This document shows positions 25,461 through 35,268 of a stretch of 64,000 nt of DNA, piece after piece. Origin of the DNA: an uncultured Dysgonomonas sp. (GTDB lineage: Bacteria; Bacteroidota; Bacteroidia; Bacteroidales; Dysgonomonadaceae); the NCBI RefSeq assembly GCF_900079725.1, contig NZ_LT599032.1:928948-992947 (forward strand), in the 5' to 3' direction. How positions within the stretch are numbered: the first letter of the stretch is position 1; every line of letters starts with the position of its first letter. The notes under the pieces were generated by a model that worked only from the letters and a program-made list of their open reading frames with translations, did no database searches and was not told where the DNA came from. Made by a program: the position numbers and the translations under genes.

Positions 25461-28400
25461 CTATTCTTTTACTGTCACCTTTATTCCCTGCGTATGCGAT
25501 ACAAATTCCGGTGCATACATACATTGAATAGTGGTGATTCCATTTGCATACTCCCCTGTACGGTTTACATACACAGGATATTCCAACACATAAGTGCCCT
25601 TAGGCAAATGATCGAAGTAGAAATTAGTGGATGCATCTTTTGCCATCTGATAGTATATCAGACCGCCTGCCCACCTTGTACCAGAAATAGTCTGCTGTGG
25701 TTCGAAACACGGGGCACGCATATCTTTCAGTTGTACGAAATCCATATCCCTGTCGGTGCGCACTGTAAGACGGACAATCACTTTATCGCCGACTGTGAGT
25801 GGGTTGGACTCAGTTATCAGGTTCAAACCTTTTCCTGCTGCCGATACATTTTCTTTAAATAGCTCTTTGCTTACATTCAGATCACCCTTTTGTGATGTAA
25901 TCTTATCCAGATTTTCGTAATACTGCCAGTACATAGCGCCATAAGCAGGCTGAGAAGAGGAGGCGGTTACTTCCACTTTGCCCATATCATTCGCTATTTC
26001 CGACTTATTCCATGTTTGTTTGAAATAGCCTGTTCCCAATTCTTTATTCTCCGGTTGGACAATCTGGCTTCCTACCTTAATTACCGTCGGAGCAGGTTCT
26101 GTTGCAAACCAGTCCGTACCCGAGCTTAGCAAGGCACTAATAGCATCAATAGACGCATGAGTGGATTCCCATACCTGTGTACGCTTCTGATTCAGCAGCC
26201 AACGTTTCATCATATCCATTTCCTCTTTAGATGCGCCGTTTTGTTCCAATGCATCCATGAGGAACGTATGTACACTGATAGCAGAGAGTGACATAAATAC
26301 ATTGCTGCGATTGTTTGGCCAGTACATGCCCAGTTTGGCGTTCTTAACCGCATGCTCTTTAATAGATTTTACAATCTTGTTTACTTGCTCTTTTTCTCCG
26401 TTTTGTTTCAACACAACAGACAGGATAGAACGTTCATACAGGTTCAATTTAGTCCAGTTCTTAGTTGCCACATCTGTATAGAAACGTTCAGCAGCGCGCG
26501 CTTCCTGACTAATAGGTATATCACGATAGAATGAGCGTACATAAGCAAATTCGAGCTGATTGGTAGAAATAGTTGTTATCTTTTCCCAGTCTTTATTATA
26601 TTTTTTCAGGTTCTTGAAATCTTCCACTATCTGAAAGTCGATATATTTCAATGCTTTCATTTGCATTTCCTTTACCTCTTGAGGATACTGCACCTGTCCA
26701 ACCTTCTGCAAATTAGCATATCCGTAAAGTATATACTGAGTTACCGAACGGCTCGGATAGAGTCCTTTGTACCATGACCAGCCTCCGTCATTTGTTATTA
26801 GTTCCGCTAATTTCCTTGTGGCTGCATCTGTTTGTTGTTTTGTATTATTCAGATCGAATAGCAGAGACAGGCGTTGCATTTGCTCTGTTTCGTCTTTGGC
26901 ATCGAGTACCCAAGGCGTTTCTTCCAGTAAGACAGCTTTCAGTTCTTCATCTTTTTGAAGTTTGGAAACGAGCGTTTGCTTATCTGCTCCCTGTTTTTGC
27001 CAAGCCTGTATCATAGACGCTACTTTCGGATACTGGCGAACAATCGAGGATCCCAACGTATTCACATAATAACTCGCAAACCAGTTCACGGCGTTTTCAT
27101 TCGACGGATTGCTCATAGTAGGCAATGCCTGTATCGCATACCATGCCGGATTGGATGCATATTCCAATGTCAGGCGATAGTTGCTCGCTGTGTTTGATGT
27201 ATTGTTATATAGTTTATCGAATGTGAATGTGCTTGTGCCCTGCTTCGTTATATCTATCGGCATGCTTTCTGTTACCAGCATACGATTGGATAATACTGCC
27301 AATACATGCTGCTCACCGTCACTAAATGATTCGTTCTGAGCGACAATACGGCAACCGATCAACTCTATGCCAGAAGGGACATCGAATGTCCAGTTAACTG
27401 ACGTAGAGGCATCTTTTTCGAGAGAGAATGTTTGCTTTTGGTTTGCTAAGCCTAAATCAATTACTTTATCAGTTGCAGGGTCAAAGAATTCGATATGCAC
27501 ATCTCCGGATAAAGCTTTATCCGAGAGGTTTGAAATCTTAGTGGAAATACTAGTCTTATCTCCCTGACGAACAAAGCGCGGTATATTAGGCGTCACCATC
27601 AGTTCTTTACGGGTAACCACCATCTGCTCTAATGTACCTACGCGTGCATCTTTATCGTGAGCCAGTGCCCTGAAACGCCATGTAGTATTGCTTTCGGGTA
27701 CAGTAAACGATATAAGCGTCTCGCCTTTTTCGTTAGTCCTCAACTGAGGGAAGAAGAACGCTGTTTCGTTGAAGTTCTGGCGGATTTGAGGAGTTGGAGT
27801 ATCAGTATCCTTTTTAAAGCCAATATCTAACAGATCTTCTACGCCTCCTGCCGAATCGGCGAGGACAACAGATTCGTTAAGCATTCCCTGTGGTGCAGCA
27901 ACAGATGCTACGCCTCTAATCATTATTCCATTTTCAGCCCTCACTCTAGAAACCGAACCGGTCATCAGCTTTGCCTTATGAGTACCATATCCGACAACAA
28001 CAACTTCATCATCAGAATAATTCAGATATTGCTGAGGAATATCTCCCAATGAATTATTCCGCCCATATGAATAAATGTAACCGAACCAATTGATAACATC
28101 CTTCGTTCTTTCAGGAATAGATATATCATATTGAGCCTCATAATGGAAATTAAACCATCGGCTATAATCATTACTATACCACGGGAAACTGTAATTTACA
28201 GGCGTTACATATTCCCTGCTTGTATAAGGACGGTTAAATGACCATGCCGTATACGGATACAGCTTATCCAGCGAAGTGTCATACATAGAAGCCAACAGTT
28301 CGGCCAAAGCGGGTTGGTTTGTTATATCCTTCACGCTTATAGTCCATGTTTCGGCCTGTCCCGGACGAAGTTTATCGCGGAATACTTCCAGTTTTATATT

Positions 28401-31400
28401 CAACTGTGTATCCGGCAAATCTGTTTTCTTGTATAATGAAGCCTCTTTGTTATAAAGTTTACCATCCCTCACCGATGTGAATGTCATTTTCAATTCATCG
28501 CCGTACTCATCTTTGTAAGGCACAGTGAATCTCTGGTTCGCATCACTAAGTTTTACGAAACGTTTTTCAAATACTTTCTTATTATTATACAACTGATAAA
28601 GGATATATGAATCTTTTTCAGATGAACCAAATATAACTTCGCCCGGCTTGTCTTTCCCAAATAACAGATTCTTTGTTATCAGCCATTCATTTGTCTTTAT
28701 AGGCGGTTTCTTATCAGCATACGAATAAAGCACGAAATTCTGCTTTTCGCTTACTTCATTTCCTTTACTATCCAATGCTTTCACCTGCAACTGATACTTG
28801 CCCGATGCTAATGTTTTCAATCTGGCTTTCAGTTCGGTCTGTTCTCCTGTTTTGAATGAGCCGGACAATGCTTTGCTTTTTATAGAATCATTATCATCCA
28901 ACGCGTATATTTCATAAGTCCCCGAAGTTTCTATATCCTGCGCCTGCAAATTACGGGCAGCGATTTTGAGTTCGTAGTCGCTTGTTTTCTCTATCTGTTG
29001 CGGTATATCGATATTGATTACCATCGACACATTCCCTACGGTTAGAGTATAAGTGTTCGACTGTGTTTCGCCATTCACATCCGTAACCGTAGCTGTAATG
29101 TTGAATGTATATATCTGCTTGTCATTGATGGAACGCAGAAGCGCCCTGTTACCGTCTCCGGCTTCGGGGGTAAATGTAATTTCGAACGAACCGTCGTCGT
29201 TTGTCTTCACTATGCCATCGGTAAAAGGTGTAGTGTTGCCTGAAGGCCAATACCAGAAGCTAAACTGCTCACGGCTTATATTGTATTTCACATCGGCACC
29301 CTGTAAACTGATGCCTGAGAAATTTTTGGCATAGCCTTTCAGCGTCACCTCTTCTCCGAATGTATAGGTTTTATCTACTTTATCGAAGGTGATTTCGAAG
29401 GTAGGGCGTTTGTATTCTTCTACATTAAAATAGGCAGAAGCGTCGTCTATCTCGATATGATATCCTCCCAAAAGGCCTGTTTGCGGCAAAATAAATTCGC
29501 CGGATATAGAGCCGAATTCATTTGTTATTATTTCCTTTACAGCGATAGATTCACCGTTTGCATTATATAATTCTACGGTGTATTCTTTATTCGCCAGCAA
29601 TTTAGAACCATTATCTATGGCTATTGCTTTGAAATAAACGGTCTGGCCCGGACGGTAAATACTCCTGTCCGTAAATATACTGATGGCCTCTTCATCTCCG
29701 TCTTGCTGATTCTGATTCCATCTGTAATCCTGAGCTGTTAGGGTTTCTGCCCGCAAGCAGGAATCAGCTCCTAATTCAACCTTATATGTAGCAATGTTAT
29801 AACGGTACTGATCTGTACTGACCGTCTTATCATTGTAAACGGCAAGCCCCAAAGCATCTGTTTTAAGTATTGTTATTAACTTCTGAGCAGTTTTACTATT
29901 GGGATATTCATAGGTATATATTTTAACTGTGGCATCTTTTACCGGTTTGCCTGTCATACGGTCTACTACGAGTATTTCGTATTCATCTTTAGCGCTGTTA
30001 CGGGATAAGGCGATTAAAGAAGATACGGTAAAATCGAATGTATTATTGATTTGTAAATTTAAGTTATCATTCGCATTATCATTTTCCAAACTATCTTTCG
30101 AACGACTACTAAAAGAATATTTTCCGACAGGTAAAACACCTAAATCTATAGATAATGTGTCCTGCTGATAGGCAGCTTTAGAAATCAGGTTCAATTGAAG
30201 ATCCTTCACCTGATTGTATTTTCCATTCTCTACCCTATATAATTTGAAGTCCTGTTTTTCTGCCAAAGCCTGTAAATTCCGATGTATCAATGTTAGTTGA
30301 AACGGTTGTTTGGGGTACTGTAACTGATTCCCTTTTATTGTCAGGGACGGATATTCCATTTCATTCAATCTGGCTTGAAGTACTTTTGCCCCATATGATG
30401 CCGGATATTTATCTATACCTTTCTTTATCCATGCGTAAATCTTTTCGTTTACATCGGCTGATTGCGTTCCGGTATATGAATCTACTATCTTGTTTATAAT
30501 CTCAGTAGACGCTTCATTGTTCTCATATTTTTTTTCCAGAGCGATGAAAATGTCTAATACTTTATCACCGGATAATGTACGGGAATTCCGACTAAGATAG
30601 TTTGCCTTATCAATCTCCGTGAAAACAAGTGTCGGTATCATATTACGGCTCAGTAAATCCTTCATATATTGCTGGTAATACAGATAGATTATTTGCCGCT
30701 TATCCGCTCCGGCGCCAATATTGAGTTTAATATATTCATCTGCCGGGGCTGCCAGTTGCTCCAGACTTGCCCCCGTAAGCGTTGCATCATATTCCCGATA
30801 CCCCATACCCTCTATTCTTTTTACAATCTGAATAGCGCGTTCCATCAGGAAGTCGTATAAAGTAGGATAGTATTTCTGACCGTCAGTACCTAAGAGTATT
30901 ATATCGTCATAAGCCTTGGTTGTGGATTGTTTAAGCGCCATGATATCTTTTACCGATAAATCCAGGTTCCCGATAATCTTATTCATAAAGATATTACTGC
31001 TCCACTCTTTCATATCTTCAGGAACAATATCCTGTAAATCGGTTCGCTGGTTTATCTGCCACTGGTTGCTGTTATAATAGTCGGAATATAGCTCAGCTAA
31101 CATTGAATGCAACAAAGCTTTTTCTTCCGTATTGGTCGTCTGAGCCAATAAAGCCTGTAAGTCTGTGAAGATGGCCTCACTATCGCTCCTGTCTATTTGT
31201 TTCTTATACTTATTTTTATAAATCAGGGCTTTGATCACTTGAGTGGTATTCTTATCGGAAATAGCCTTTTGCAGAATTTCATCTACAGATTTAGCGGCCG
31301 ATTGCGGAAGACTTTGTTGCTCATAATCTTCTACCTGTTTCCACTCATTTTCATATTTCTTATTTGCTGTCTGTGCTATCATACTGATGCTCAATAAAAA

Positions 31401-31430
31401 GAACAGACTAATCAATAATTGCTTCTTCAT
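25461..31430 (-). CDS. Alpha-2-macroglobulin-like envelope protein with an embedded TonB-plug-like segment
   Basis: 1989 residues from the ATG at 31430, which gives a signal peptide (LLISLFFLLSISMIAQ); the longer frame from 31457 is less likely. It carries an MG2-type bait-region domain (about 580-660, FTDRSIYRPGQTVYFKA), several macroglobulin repeats, the alpha-2-macroglobulin core domain (about 1220-1290, LPxx-like TNEKGETLISFTVPESNTT) and the helical thiol-ester region after about 1430. The thiol ester Cys-x-x-Gln itself is absent: the matching place reads NPSNENAVNWF. A stretch near 1139-1185 (VVVVGYGTHKAKLMTGSVS, later IMIRGVAS) is like the plug of SusC-type receptors. Bacterial members are thought to protect the envelope from proteases. 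No partner gene such as pbpC is adjacent. Confidence 0.88.
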   Translation of the reverse strand: MKKQLLISLFFLLSISMIAQTANKKYENEWKQVEDYEQQSLPQSAAKSVDEILQKAISDKNTTQVIKALIYKNKYKKQIDRSDSEAIFTDLQALLAQTTNTEEKALLHSMLAELYSDYYNSNQWQINQRTDLQDIVPEDMKEWSSNIFMNKIIGNLDLSVKDIMALKQSTTKAYDDIILLGTDGQKYYPTLYDFLMERAIQIVKRIEGMGYREYDATLTGASLEQLAAPADEYIKLNIGAGADKRQIIYLYYQQYMKDLLSRNMIPTLVFTEIDKANYLSRNSRTLSGDKVLDIFIALEKKYENNEASTEIINKIVDSYTGTQSADVNEKIYAWIKKGIDKYPASYGAKVLQARLNEMEYPSLTIKGNQLQYPKQPFQLTLIHRNLQALAEKQDFKLYRVENGKYNQVKDLQLNLISKAAYQQDTLSIDLGVLPVGKYSFSSRSKDSLENDNANDNLNLQINNTFDFTVSSLIALSRNSAKDEYEILVVDRMTGKPVKDATVKIYTYEYPNSKTAQKLITILKTDALGLAVYNDKTVSTDQYRYNIATYKVELGADSCLRAETLTAQDYRWNQNQQDGDEEAISIFTDRSIYRPGQTVYFKAIAIDNGSKLLANKEYTVELYNANGESIAVKEIITNEFGSISGEFILPQTGLLGGYHIEIDDASAYFNVEEYKRPTFEITFDKVDKTYTFGEEVTLKGYAKNFSGISLQGADVKYNISREQFSFWYWPSGNTTPFTDGIVKTNDDGSFEITFTPEAGDGNRALLRSINDKQIYTFNITATVTDVNGETQSNTYTLTVGNVSMVINIDIPQQIEKTSDYELKIAARNLQAQDIETSGTYEIYALDDNDSIKSKALSGSFKTGEQTELKARLKTLASGKYQLQVKALDSKGNEVSEKQNFVLYSYADKKPPIKTNEWLITKNLLFGKDKPGEVIFGSSEKDSYILYQLYNNKKVFEKRFVKLSDANQRFTVPYKDEYGDELKMTFTSVRDGKLYNKEASLYKKTDLPDTQLNIKLEVFRDKLRPGQAETWTISVKDITNQPALAELLASMYDTSLDKLYPYTAWSFNRPYTSREYVTPVNYSFPWYSNDYSRWFNFHYEAQYDISIPERTKDVINWFGYIYSYGRNNSLGDIPQQYLNYSDDEVVVVGYGTHKAKLMTGSVSRVRAENGIMIRGVASVAAPQGMLNESVVLADSAGGVEDLLDIGFKKDTDTPTPQIRQNFNETAFFFPQLRTNEKGETLISFTVPESNTTWRFRALAHDKDARVGTLEQMVVTRKELMVTPNIPRFVRQGDKTSISTKISNLSDKALSGDVHIEFFDPATDKVIDLGLANQKQTFSLEKDASTSVNWTFDVPSGIELIGCRIVAQNESFSDGEQHVLAVLSNRMLVTESMPIDITKQGTSTFTFDKLYNNTSNTASNYRLTLEYASNPAWYAIQALPTMSNPSNENAVNWFASYYVNTLGSSIVRQYPKVASMIQAWQKQGADKQTLVSKLQKDEELKAVLLEETPWVLDAKDETEQMQRLSLLFDLNNTKQQTDAATRKLAELITNDGGWSWYKGLYPSRSVTQYILYGYANLQKVGQVQYPQEVKEMQMKALKYIDFQIVEDFKNLKKYNKDWEKITTISTNQLEFAYVRSFYRDIPISQEARAAERFYTDVATKNWTKLNLYERSILSVVLKQNGEKEQVNKIVKSIKEHAVKNAKLGMYWPNNRSNVFMSLSAISVHTFLMDALEQNGASKEEMDMMKRWLLNQKRTQVWESTHASIDAISALLSSGTDWFATEPAPTVIKVGSQIVQPENKELGTGYFKQTWNKSEIANDMGKVEVTASSSQPAYGAMYWQYYENLDKITSQKGDLNVSKELFKENVSAAGKGLNLITESNPLTVGDKVIVRLTVRTDRDMDFVQLKDMRAPCFEPQQTISGTRWAGGLIYYQMAKDASTNFYFDHLPKGTYVLEYPVYVNRTGEYANGITTIQCMYAPEFVSHTQGIKVTVKE

Positions 31431-31565
31431 ATTATTACGTTTTGTATTTTCTCTCAATATATTATAGACGGATTTTAGGTGTATTATTCACAAAGAAAAG
31501 CGTTAAAATTAGTTATGAGTGATAAATAATGAGTTATATACTTTCAAATCATCACTTACAACGTA

Positions 31566-31922
31566 TCATTTACTAACATACATGCCCAACCATACGGCAC
31601 CGATGCCAAATACACAACTGGATAAGGTATAAACAAAGGCCATTGCCATCTGGTTGTTGTTGGCTAATGTTAAAGTTTCGCTGGCAAATGTGGAAAAAGT
31701 TGTAAAGCCTCCGCAAAATCCTGTGATAAGCAGAAACCGGAGATTATTGGAAGGTAAAAGATTTGCGAATAAACCGATACAAAAGCAGCCCAGAATATTG
31801 ACTGCAAATGTCCCGACAGGAAACGGGAACGGTTCTGATCGCGTTACCAGTACTGAGGCAAGGAAACGCATAACGCTGCCTACTGCTCCTCCTATACTGA
31901 CTAAAAGAATCTGCTTTAACAT
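31566..31922 (-). CDS. crcB: Fluoride channel CrcB/FluC
   Basis: 118 residues with four membrane helices. The family signatures are present: GGxxGSVMRF (Arg19), the pore Asn42 (TFAVNILGCF) and GFCGGFTTFSTFAS (68-81). It exports fluoride as a dual-topology dimer. Only one copy is seen here, as is normal for the homodimeric form. A TAnnTTTG element (31934-31927, minus strand) lies only five bases before the ATG. I found no fluoride riboswitch upstream. Confidence 0.95.
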   Translation of the reverse strand: MLKQILLVSIGGAVGSVMRFLASVLVTRSEPFPFPVGTFAVNILGCFCIGLFANLLPSNNLRFLLITGFCGGFTTFSTFASETLTLANNNQMAMAFVYTLSSCVFGIGAVWLGMYVSK

Positions 31923-32461
31923 AGTTCAAATTTACATGTTTATTTTTAAACAGTGTTAATTAGTAGTTGAATTTCTTATTGTTGTATGAAAATGTTTAAT
32001 TTTTTTACTACGCGCAATCACCGATCGCTTGTGTTCCTTTTATCCAAAGCCCCAAAAGGAACCAAAAATGCTTTGACGCCCATTTTATAAGCTGACCCAT
32101 AACGGATTTAAAGGCGAAACGCAAAAGCTCGCTCTAAATAGAGCATAATACGAATCGGTCGATAAGCTCAAACAGGTTTTGGCTCGCCTGCGCTTCGCCG
32201 ATTGTTAATTCGTTTTTTAGCCTTTTTCGCCCTATGGGTATCCATAAAGCAAATGGCGTTCGCTAACAACGCACAACGAGGCTGACGCATATTTGATAAA
32301 GGGCTTTGCTTACTAAGGCGTCAGCATCTGTGCATTAGTTCGGCAGGCGGGGTACCCACACGGTGCAGACGGCGTAGAATCAAACGGGGCGATAGCCCGT
32401 TTGTTTGGTTCAGCCGGCAAACCGATTGTGGGTCGCCGAGGAACGAAGCACTCGCTTTTTG

Positions 32462-32489
32462 CTTCCTTTTGGGCAATGCCAAAAGGAAG
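32462..32489. repeat. Hairpin at the right end of the island
   Basis: An 11-bp perfect stem (32462-32472 with 32479-32489). The sequence TTCCTTTT / AAAAGGAA in its arms repeats that of the left-end hairpin at 32033-32062, as if marking element ends. Confidence 0.7.
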
Positions 32490-32630
32490 GACAAGCCCGG
32501 CAGGGCGCGGTAGAGATGAACTGAAAGATAAAAGTTTTTACAAAGAACGCTTATATGCATAAAAAAAACGATTAATGTAATCGAACATTAAAACTCAACT
32601 ACTGATTCGCATAACTTGCAACTTTTTCCG

Positions 32631-32638
32631 TACCTTTG
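32631..32638 (+). promoter_or_regulatory. Candidate -7 element of ribE
   Basis: TACCTTTG fits TAnnTTTG, 41 bases before the ATG at 32679. No clear -33 element. Confidence 0.55.
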
Positions 32639-32678
32639 TATTGCTAAAAATAATAGAACTAACTAAAATAAGAATATC

Positions 32679-33278
32679 ATGTTTTCAGGTATAGTAGAAG
32701 AGGCTGCAACAGTGGTTTCGTTGCGTAAAGAGGCAGAGAATCTGCATATAACAATGGAGTGTTCATTTACCCACGAGTTGAAGATTGACCAAAGTGTTTG
32801 TCATAATGGGGTATGTCTTACAGTCGTGAATATCGATGATAAAAAATATACCGTTACTGCTATTAAAGAAACACTGGAATGTTCTAATCTCGGCTTATTA
32901 CAGGTTGGAGATAAGGTAAATCTCGAACGTAGTATGTTGATGAATGGTCGCCTCGACGGACATATTGTTCAGGGACATGTAGATCAGACCGCTAAATGCG
33001 TTGAAATAAGAGAAGCCGATGGTAGCTGGTACTTCAAATTCGAATATGAGTTTGATCGTGAAATGGCAAAGAAAGGCTATCTGACAGTAGATAAAGGCTC
33101 AGTAACAGTAAATGGAGTCAGCCTGACTGTAGTCGACCCTACCTACAATACATTCGAAGTAGCTATTATACCATATACATATGAGCATACTAACTTCCAT
33201 CAGTTTAAAGTAGGTAGCGTGATAAATATCGAATTTGATATAATTGGAAAATATATAAGCCGTATTACACAATTGTGA
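32679..33278 (+). CDS. ribE: Riboflavin synthase (alpha chain)
   Basis: 199 residues, normal for the family. It dismutates two molecules of 6,7-dimethyl-8-ribityllumazine into riboflavin and a pyrimidinedione. It starts with the conserved MFSGIVEE and has two similar lumazine-binding barrels: residues about 1-90 (CHNGVCLTVV) and about 98-190 (VTVNGVSLTVVD), plus the hinge LDGHIVQGHVD. No FMN riboswitch is visible upstream. The next gene begins 19 bases downstream. Confidence 0.96.
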   Translation: MFSGIVEEAATVVSLRKEAENLHITMECSFTHELKIDQSVCHNGVCLTVVNIDDKKYTVTAIKETLECSNLGLLQVGDKVNLERSMLMNGRLDGHIVQGHVDQTAKCVEIREADGSWYFKFEYEFDREMAKKGYLTVDKGSVTVNGVSLTVVDPTYNTFEVAIIPYTYEHTNFHQFKVGSVINIEFDIIGKYISRITQL

Positions 33279-33296
33279 TTGCAATAAGATAATCCA

Positions 33297-33947
33297 ATGA
33301 AATACCTTAGCCTCCTTTTTATTTTTTTTATGCCCTTCTTGTCCATATTTTCGCAGGACGGGAAAGGACTGGATGAGACCTTAGTGCAAATGCTCGAAGA
33401 GGAGCAGGCTGTACGTAAAAGTATGTCGACTTTCTATGCAGAATGGAGCGGTAAGGAGGAATTTCAATCCAAAAGGGATAGCATTGTGGCTGTCATGCTT
33501 AAAATAGACAGAGCCAATCAGCAGTTTATTGCCAATCTTTTAGATTCGGTAGGCTGGCCCGGCAATCTTACTCCTCAGGCTAATATGGCCATATTTATGA
33601 TTGTTCAGCATTCTCCTGTTGCGTATATGAATAAATATGCTCCATTGATAACAGAGGGATATAGAAAAGGGTATGTAGATTCGGGATTATATGCAATCTT
33701 CGAAGATCGTTTCCTTATGCGTCAAAATAAACCTCAATTATACGGATCGCAGATAATGAATGGTTATGTCTGGCCTATTCAGGATTTAGATTTGCTGGAT
33801 GCCCGGCGAAAAGAGATGAATTTGTCCTCTCATCAAGAGTATCTTGACAGCTTCAAAAAATCCGGCATGCAAATAAATTGGGATAAAGAACTGACTGTCG
33901 AAGAATTAATAAAAATATTGGGGTTTAGCCCAAAAGATGTTGAATAA
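33297..33947 (+). CDS. Secreted DUF6624-like protein
   Basis: 216 residues with a signal peptide (FLSIFSQ). The order of motifs fits DUF6624 as I recall it: a coiled N-terminal stretch, LDSVGWPGNLTPQANMAIFMIVQH (about 82-105), an L.EDR motif (YAIFEDRFLM) and QLYGSQ. I do not know the role. The gene lies between ribE and a nitroreductase gene and overlaps the latter by one base (TAATG), so the three form a probable operon. Confidence 0.72.
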   Translation: MKYLSLLFIFFMPFLSIFSQDGKGLDETLVQMLEEEQAVRKSMSTFYAEWSGKEEFQSKRDSIVAVMLKIDRANQQFIANLLDSVGWPGNLTPQANMAIFMIVQHSPVAYMNKYAPLITEGYRKGYVDSGLYAIFEDRFLMRQNKPQLYGSQIMNGYVWPIQDLDLLDARRKEMNLSSHQEYLDSFKKSGMQINWDKELTVEELIKILGFSPKDVE

Positions 33948-34492
33948 TGGATTTTTACGAACTAGTAAAACAACGTCAGAGTACCCGTGCTTATGATACT
34001 ACCCGCAGTGTAGACCGTGAGATCATAAACCGCATACTGGAAGCTGCCCGTCTGGCCCCTTCGGCCTGCAATGCGCAGCCATGGCATTTTATCGTGGTGG
34101 ATGACCCCGAACTGAAAAATAAGGTGGCAGATGCGGCTTCGGCACGGTTGCTGGGTATGAATCATTTCACCAAGCAGGCACCTGTACATATTGTAGTAGT
34201 AGAAGAGAAGGTGAATATAAGCTCAGGTATTGGCGGTATTGTGAAAGATAAGCATTTCGCCTTTCTGGATATCGGTATTGCAGCTTCTCATATTTGTCTT
34301 GCGGCTGAAGCCGAAGGGCTGGGTAGTTGCATACTCGGTTGGTTTGCCGAATCAAAAATGAAGAAACTGCTGAACATCCCTGATAACAGACGTGTGGTAC
34401 TCGATATTGTTATCGGTTATCCCGCACAGCCGCTGAGAGAAAAGAAACGAAAGCCTGCAGAAGAAGTTATTTCCTATAATACTTACACTTAA
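33947..34492 (+). CDS. Nitroreductase-family FMN oxidoreductase
   Basis: 181 residues. The N-terminus has the FMN phosphate motif RQSTRAYD (about 9-16) and the family sequence ARLAPSACNAQPWHFIVV (about 32-50); the C-terminal half has the AEGLGSCILGWF segment. Proteins of this type reduce nitroaromatics, quinones or other electrophiles with NAD(P)H. The FMN-dependent enzyme sits in the same operon as ribE, the last enzyme of riboflavin synthesis, which may be meaningful. Its start overlaps the stop of the upstream gene. Confidence 0.88.
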   Translation: MDFYELVKQRQSTRAYDTTRSVDREIINRILEAARLAPSACNAQPWHFIVVDDPELKNKVADAASARLLGMNHFTKQAPVHIVVVEEKVNISSGIGGIVKDKHFAFLDIGIAASHICLAAEAEGLGSCILGWFAESKMKKLLNIPDNRRVVLDIVIGYPAQPLREKKRKPAEEVISYNTYT

Positions 34493-34504
34493 CCTGAAAA
34501 ATTT

Positions 34505-35227
34505 ATGAAGAAAAACCTGTTACTGGCACTTTTTATTATGGCAGTATGTTCTGCGAATGCCCAATTTCGTATTGGTGTAACAGCCGGCGGAAATGTATCT
34601 AAAATTACAATGGAAGATGGCTTGGGTAACAATAACGGACTCTATAAATCCCGTATTGGATTCCAAGGGGGAGTCGTTGCCGAATACATGTTTTCCGATG
34701 TATTCGGACTGCAAACGCGTTTGCTTTATACTCAAAATGGCTCTAATATGAATAAAGAAAGGTTGATCGAAGTCCTACGTATAACCAACGATGAAGAAAT
34801 ACCTGAGGGGATGACTATGGGGGGACGTACAGTTTACAACCAGATTCAACTGCCACTTTATGCAAAAGTAAAGTATCCGATAACTGACGAATTGAGTATT
34901 TATGGTCTGTTTGGAGGTTTTGCCGGGTATATTTTTGATGGAAAGGCTAAGATGGAAGCAAAATTGAATGGTGTGACCCAATCCTATACCTGGGATTTGT
35001 TTGACGTGCAGATATTCGATGGCGAGTCGACGGCAATAAACCCATACTATACAAAGAGATGGAATGCCGGTCTTGCTGTAGAGCTGGGTTTTGAACTTTC
35101 AGATAAAATATTTATGGGAGTGGGCTACAAGCGTATTCTGACAGAAATGTCTGCATATAGCATAGCCGGATATAGATTGAAAACGCATTTAGACGACTTC
35201 TCTCTGTCGGCAGGCTATTTCTTTTAA
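34505..35227 (+). CDS. Outer membrane beta-barrel (PorT-like) protein
   Basis: 240 residues with a signal peptide (MAVCSANA). The mature protein has repeated amphipathic strands with typical Bacteroidota barrel features (GVTAGGNVSKIT, VFGLQTRLLYTQNGSN, a C-terminal LSAGYFF ending in Phe). These small barrels of the PorT/OMP_b-brl_2 type have varied or unknown functions. It starts 12 bases after the nitroreductase stop and may be in the same transcript. Confidence 0.8.
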   Translation: MKKNLLLALFIMAVCSANAQFRIGVTAGGNVSKITMEDGLGNNNGLYKSRIGFQGGVVAEYMFSDVFGLQTRLLYTQNGSNMNKERLIEVLRITNDEEIPEGMTMGGRTVYNQIQLPLYAKVKYPITDELSIYGLFGGFAGYIFDGKAKMEAKLNGVTQSYTWDLFDVQIFDGESTAINPYYTKRWNAGLAVELGFELSDKIFMGVGYKRILTEMSAYSIAGYRLKTHLDDFSLSAGYFF

Positions 35228-35268
35228 GCAATTACTGAATTATACAAATAAAAAACTACATACGATTA

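Larger units (their letters stand above)
31923..32678. other. Gene-free region with a structured GC-rich island
   Basis: 756 bases between the divergent crcB and ribE genes. From about 32010 to 32525 the base composition is clearly richer in G and C than the flanks, and four well-formed hairpins are packed into it: 32033-32062, 32281-32325, 32381-32403 and 32462-32489. The first and third arms at the ends share TTCCTTTT/AAAAGGAA. The last 150 bases return to AT-rich sequence and carry the ribE promoter. No reading frame here looks like a real protein. It may be a mobile-element remnant, a REP-like element or a structured RNA. Confidence 0.6.

Noticed and set aside
27900-28020. A separate SusC-like receptor within the alpha-2-macroglobulin gene
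   Set aside because: The plug-like stretch is short, in frame and not followed by a barrel; it is part of the large protein.
31923-31990. Fluoride riboswitch before crcB
   Set aside because: The conserved pseudoknot sequences of that riboswitch are absent and the leader is AT-rich.
32321-32560. A 79-codon minus-strand frame in the GC-rich island
   Set aside because: Its sequence is rich in Arg, Pro and Cys without motif, crosses two strong hairpins and lacks a ribosome site; it looks like a by-product of the repeat element.
32580-32678. FMN riboswitch before ribE
   Set aside because: No RFN-type conserved sequence is present; the leader is only about 40 bases from the -7 element.
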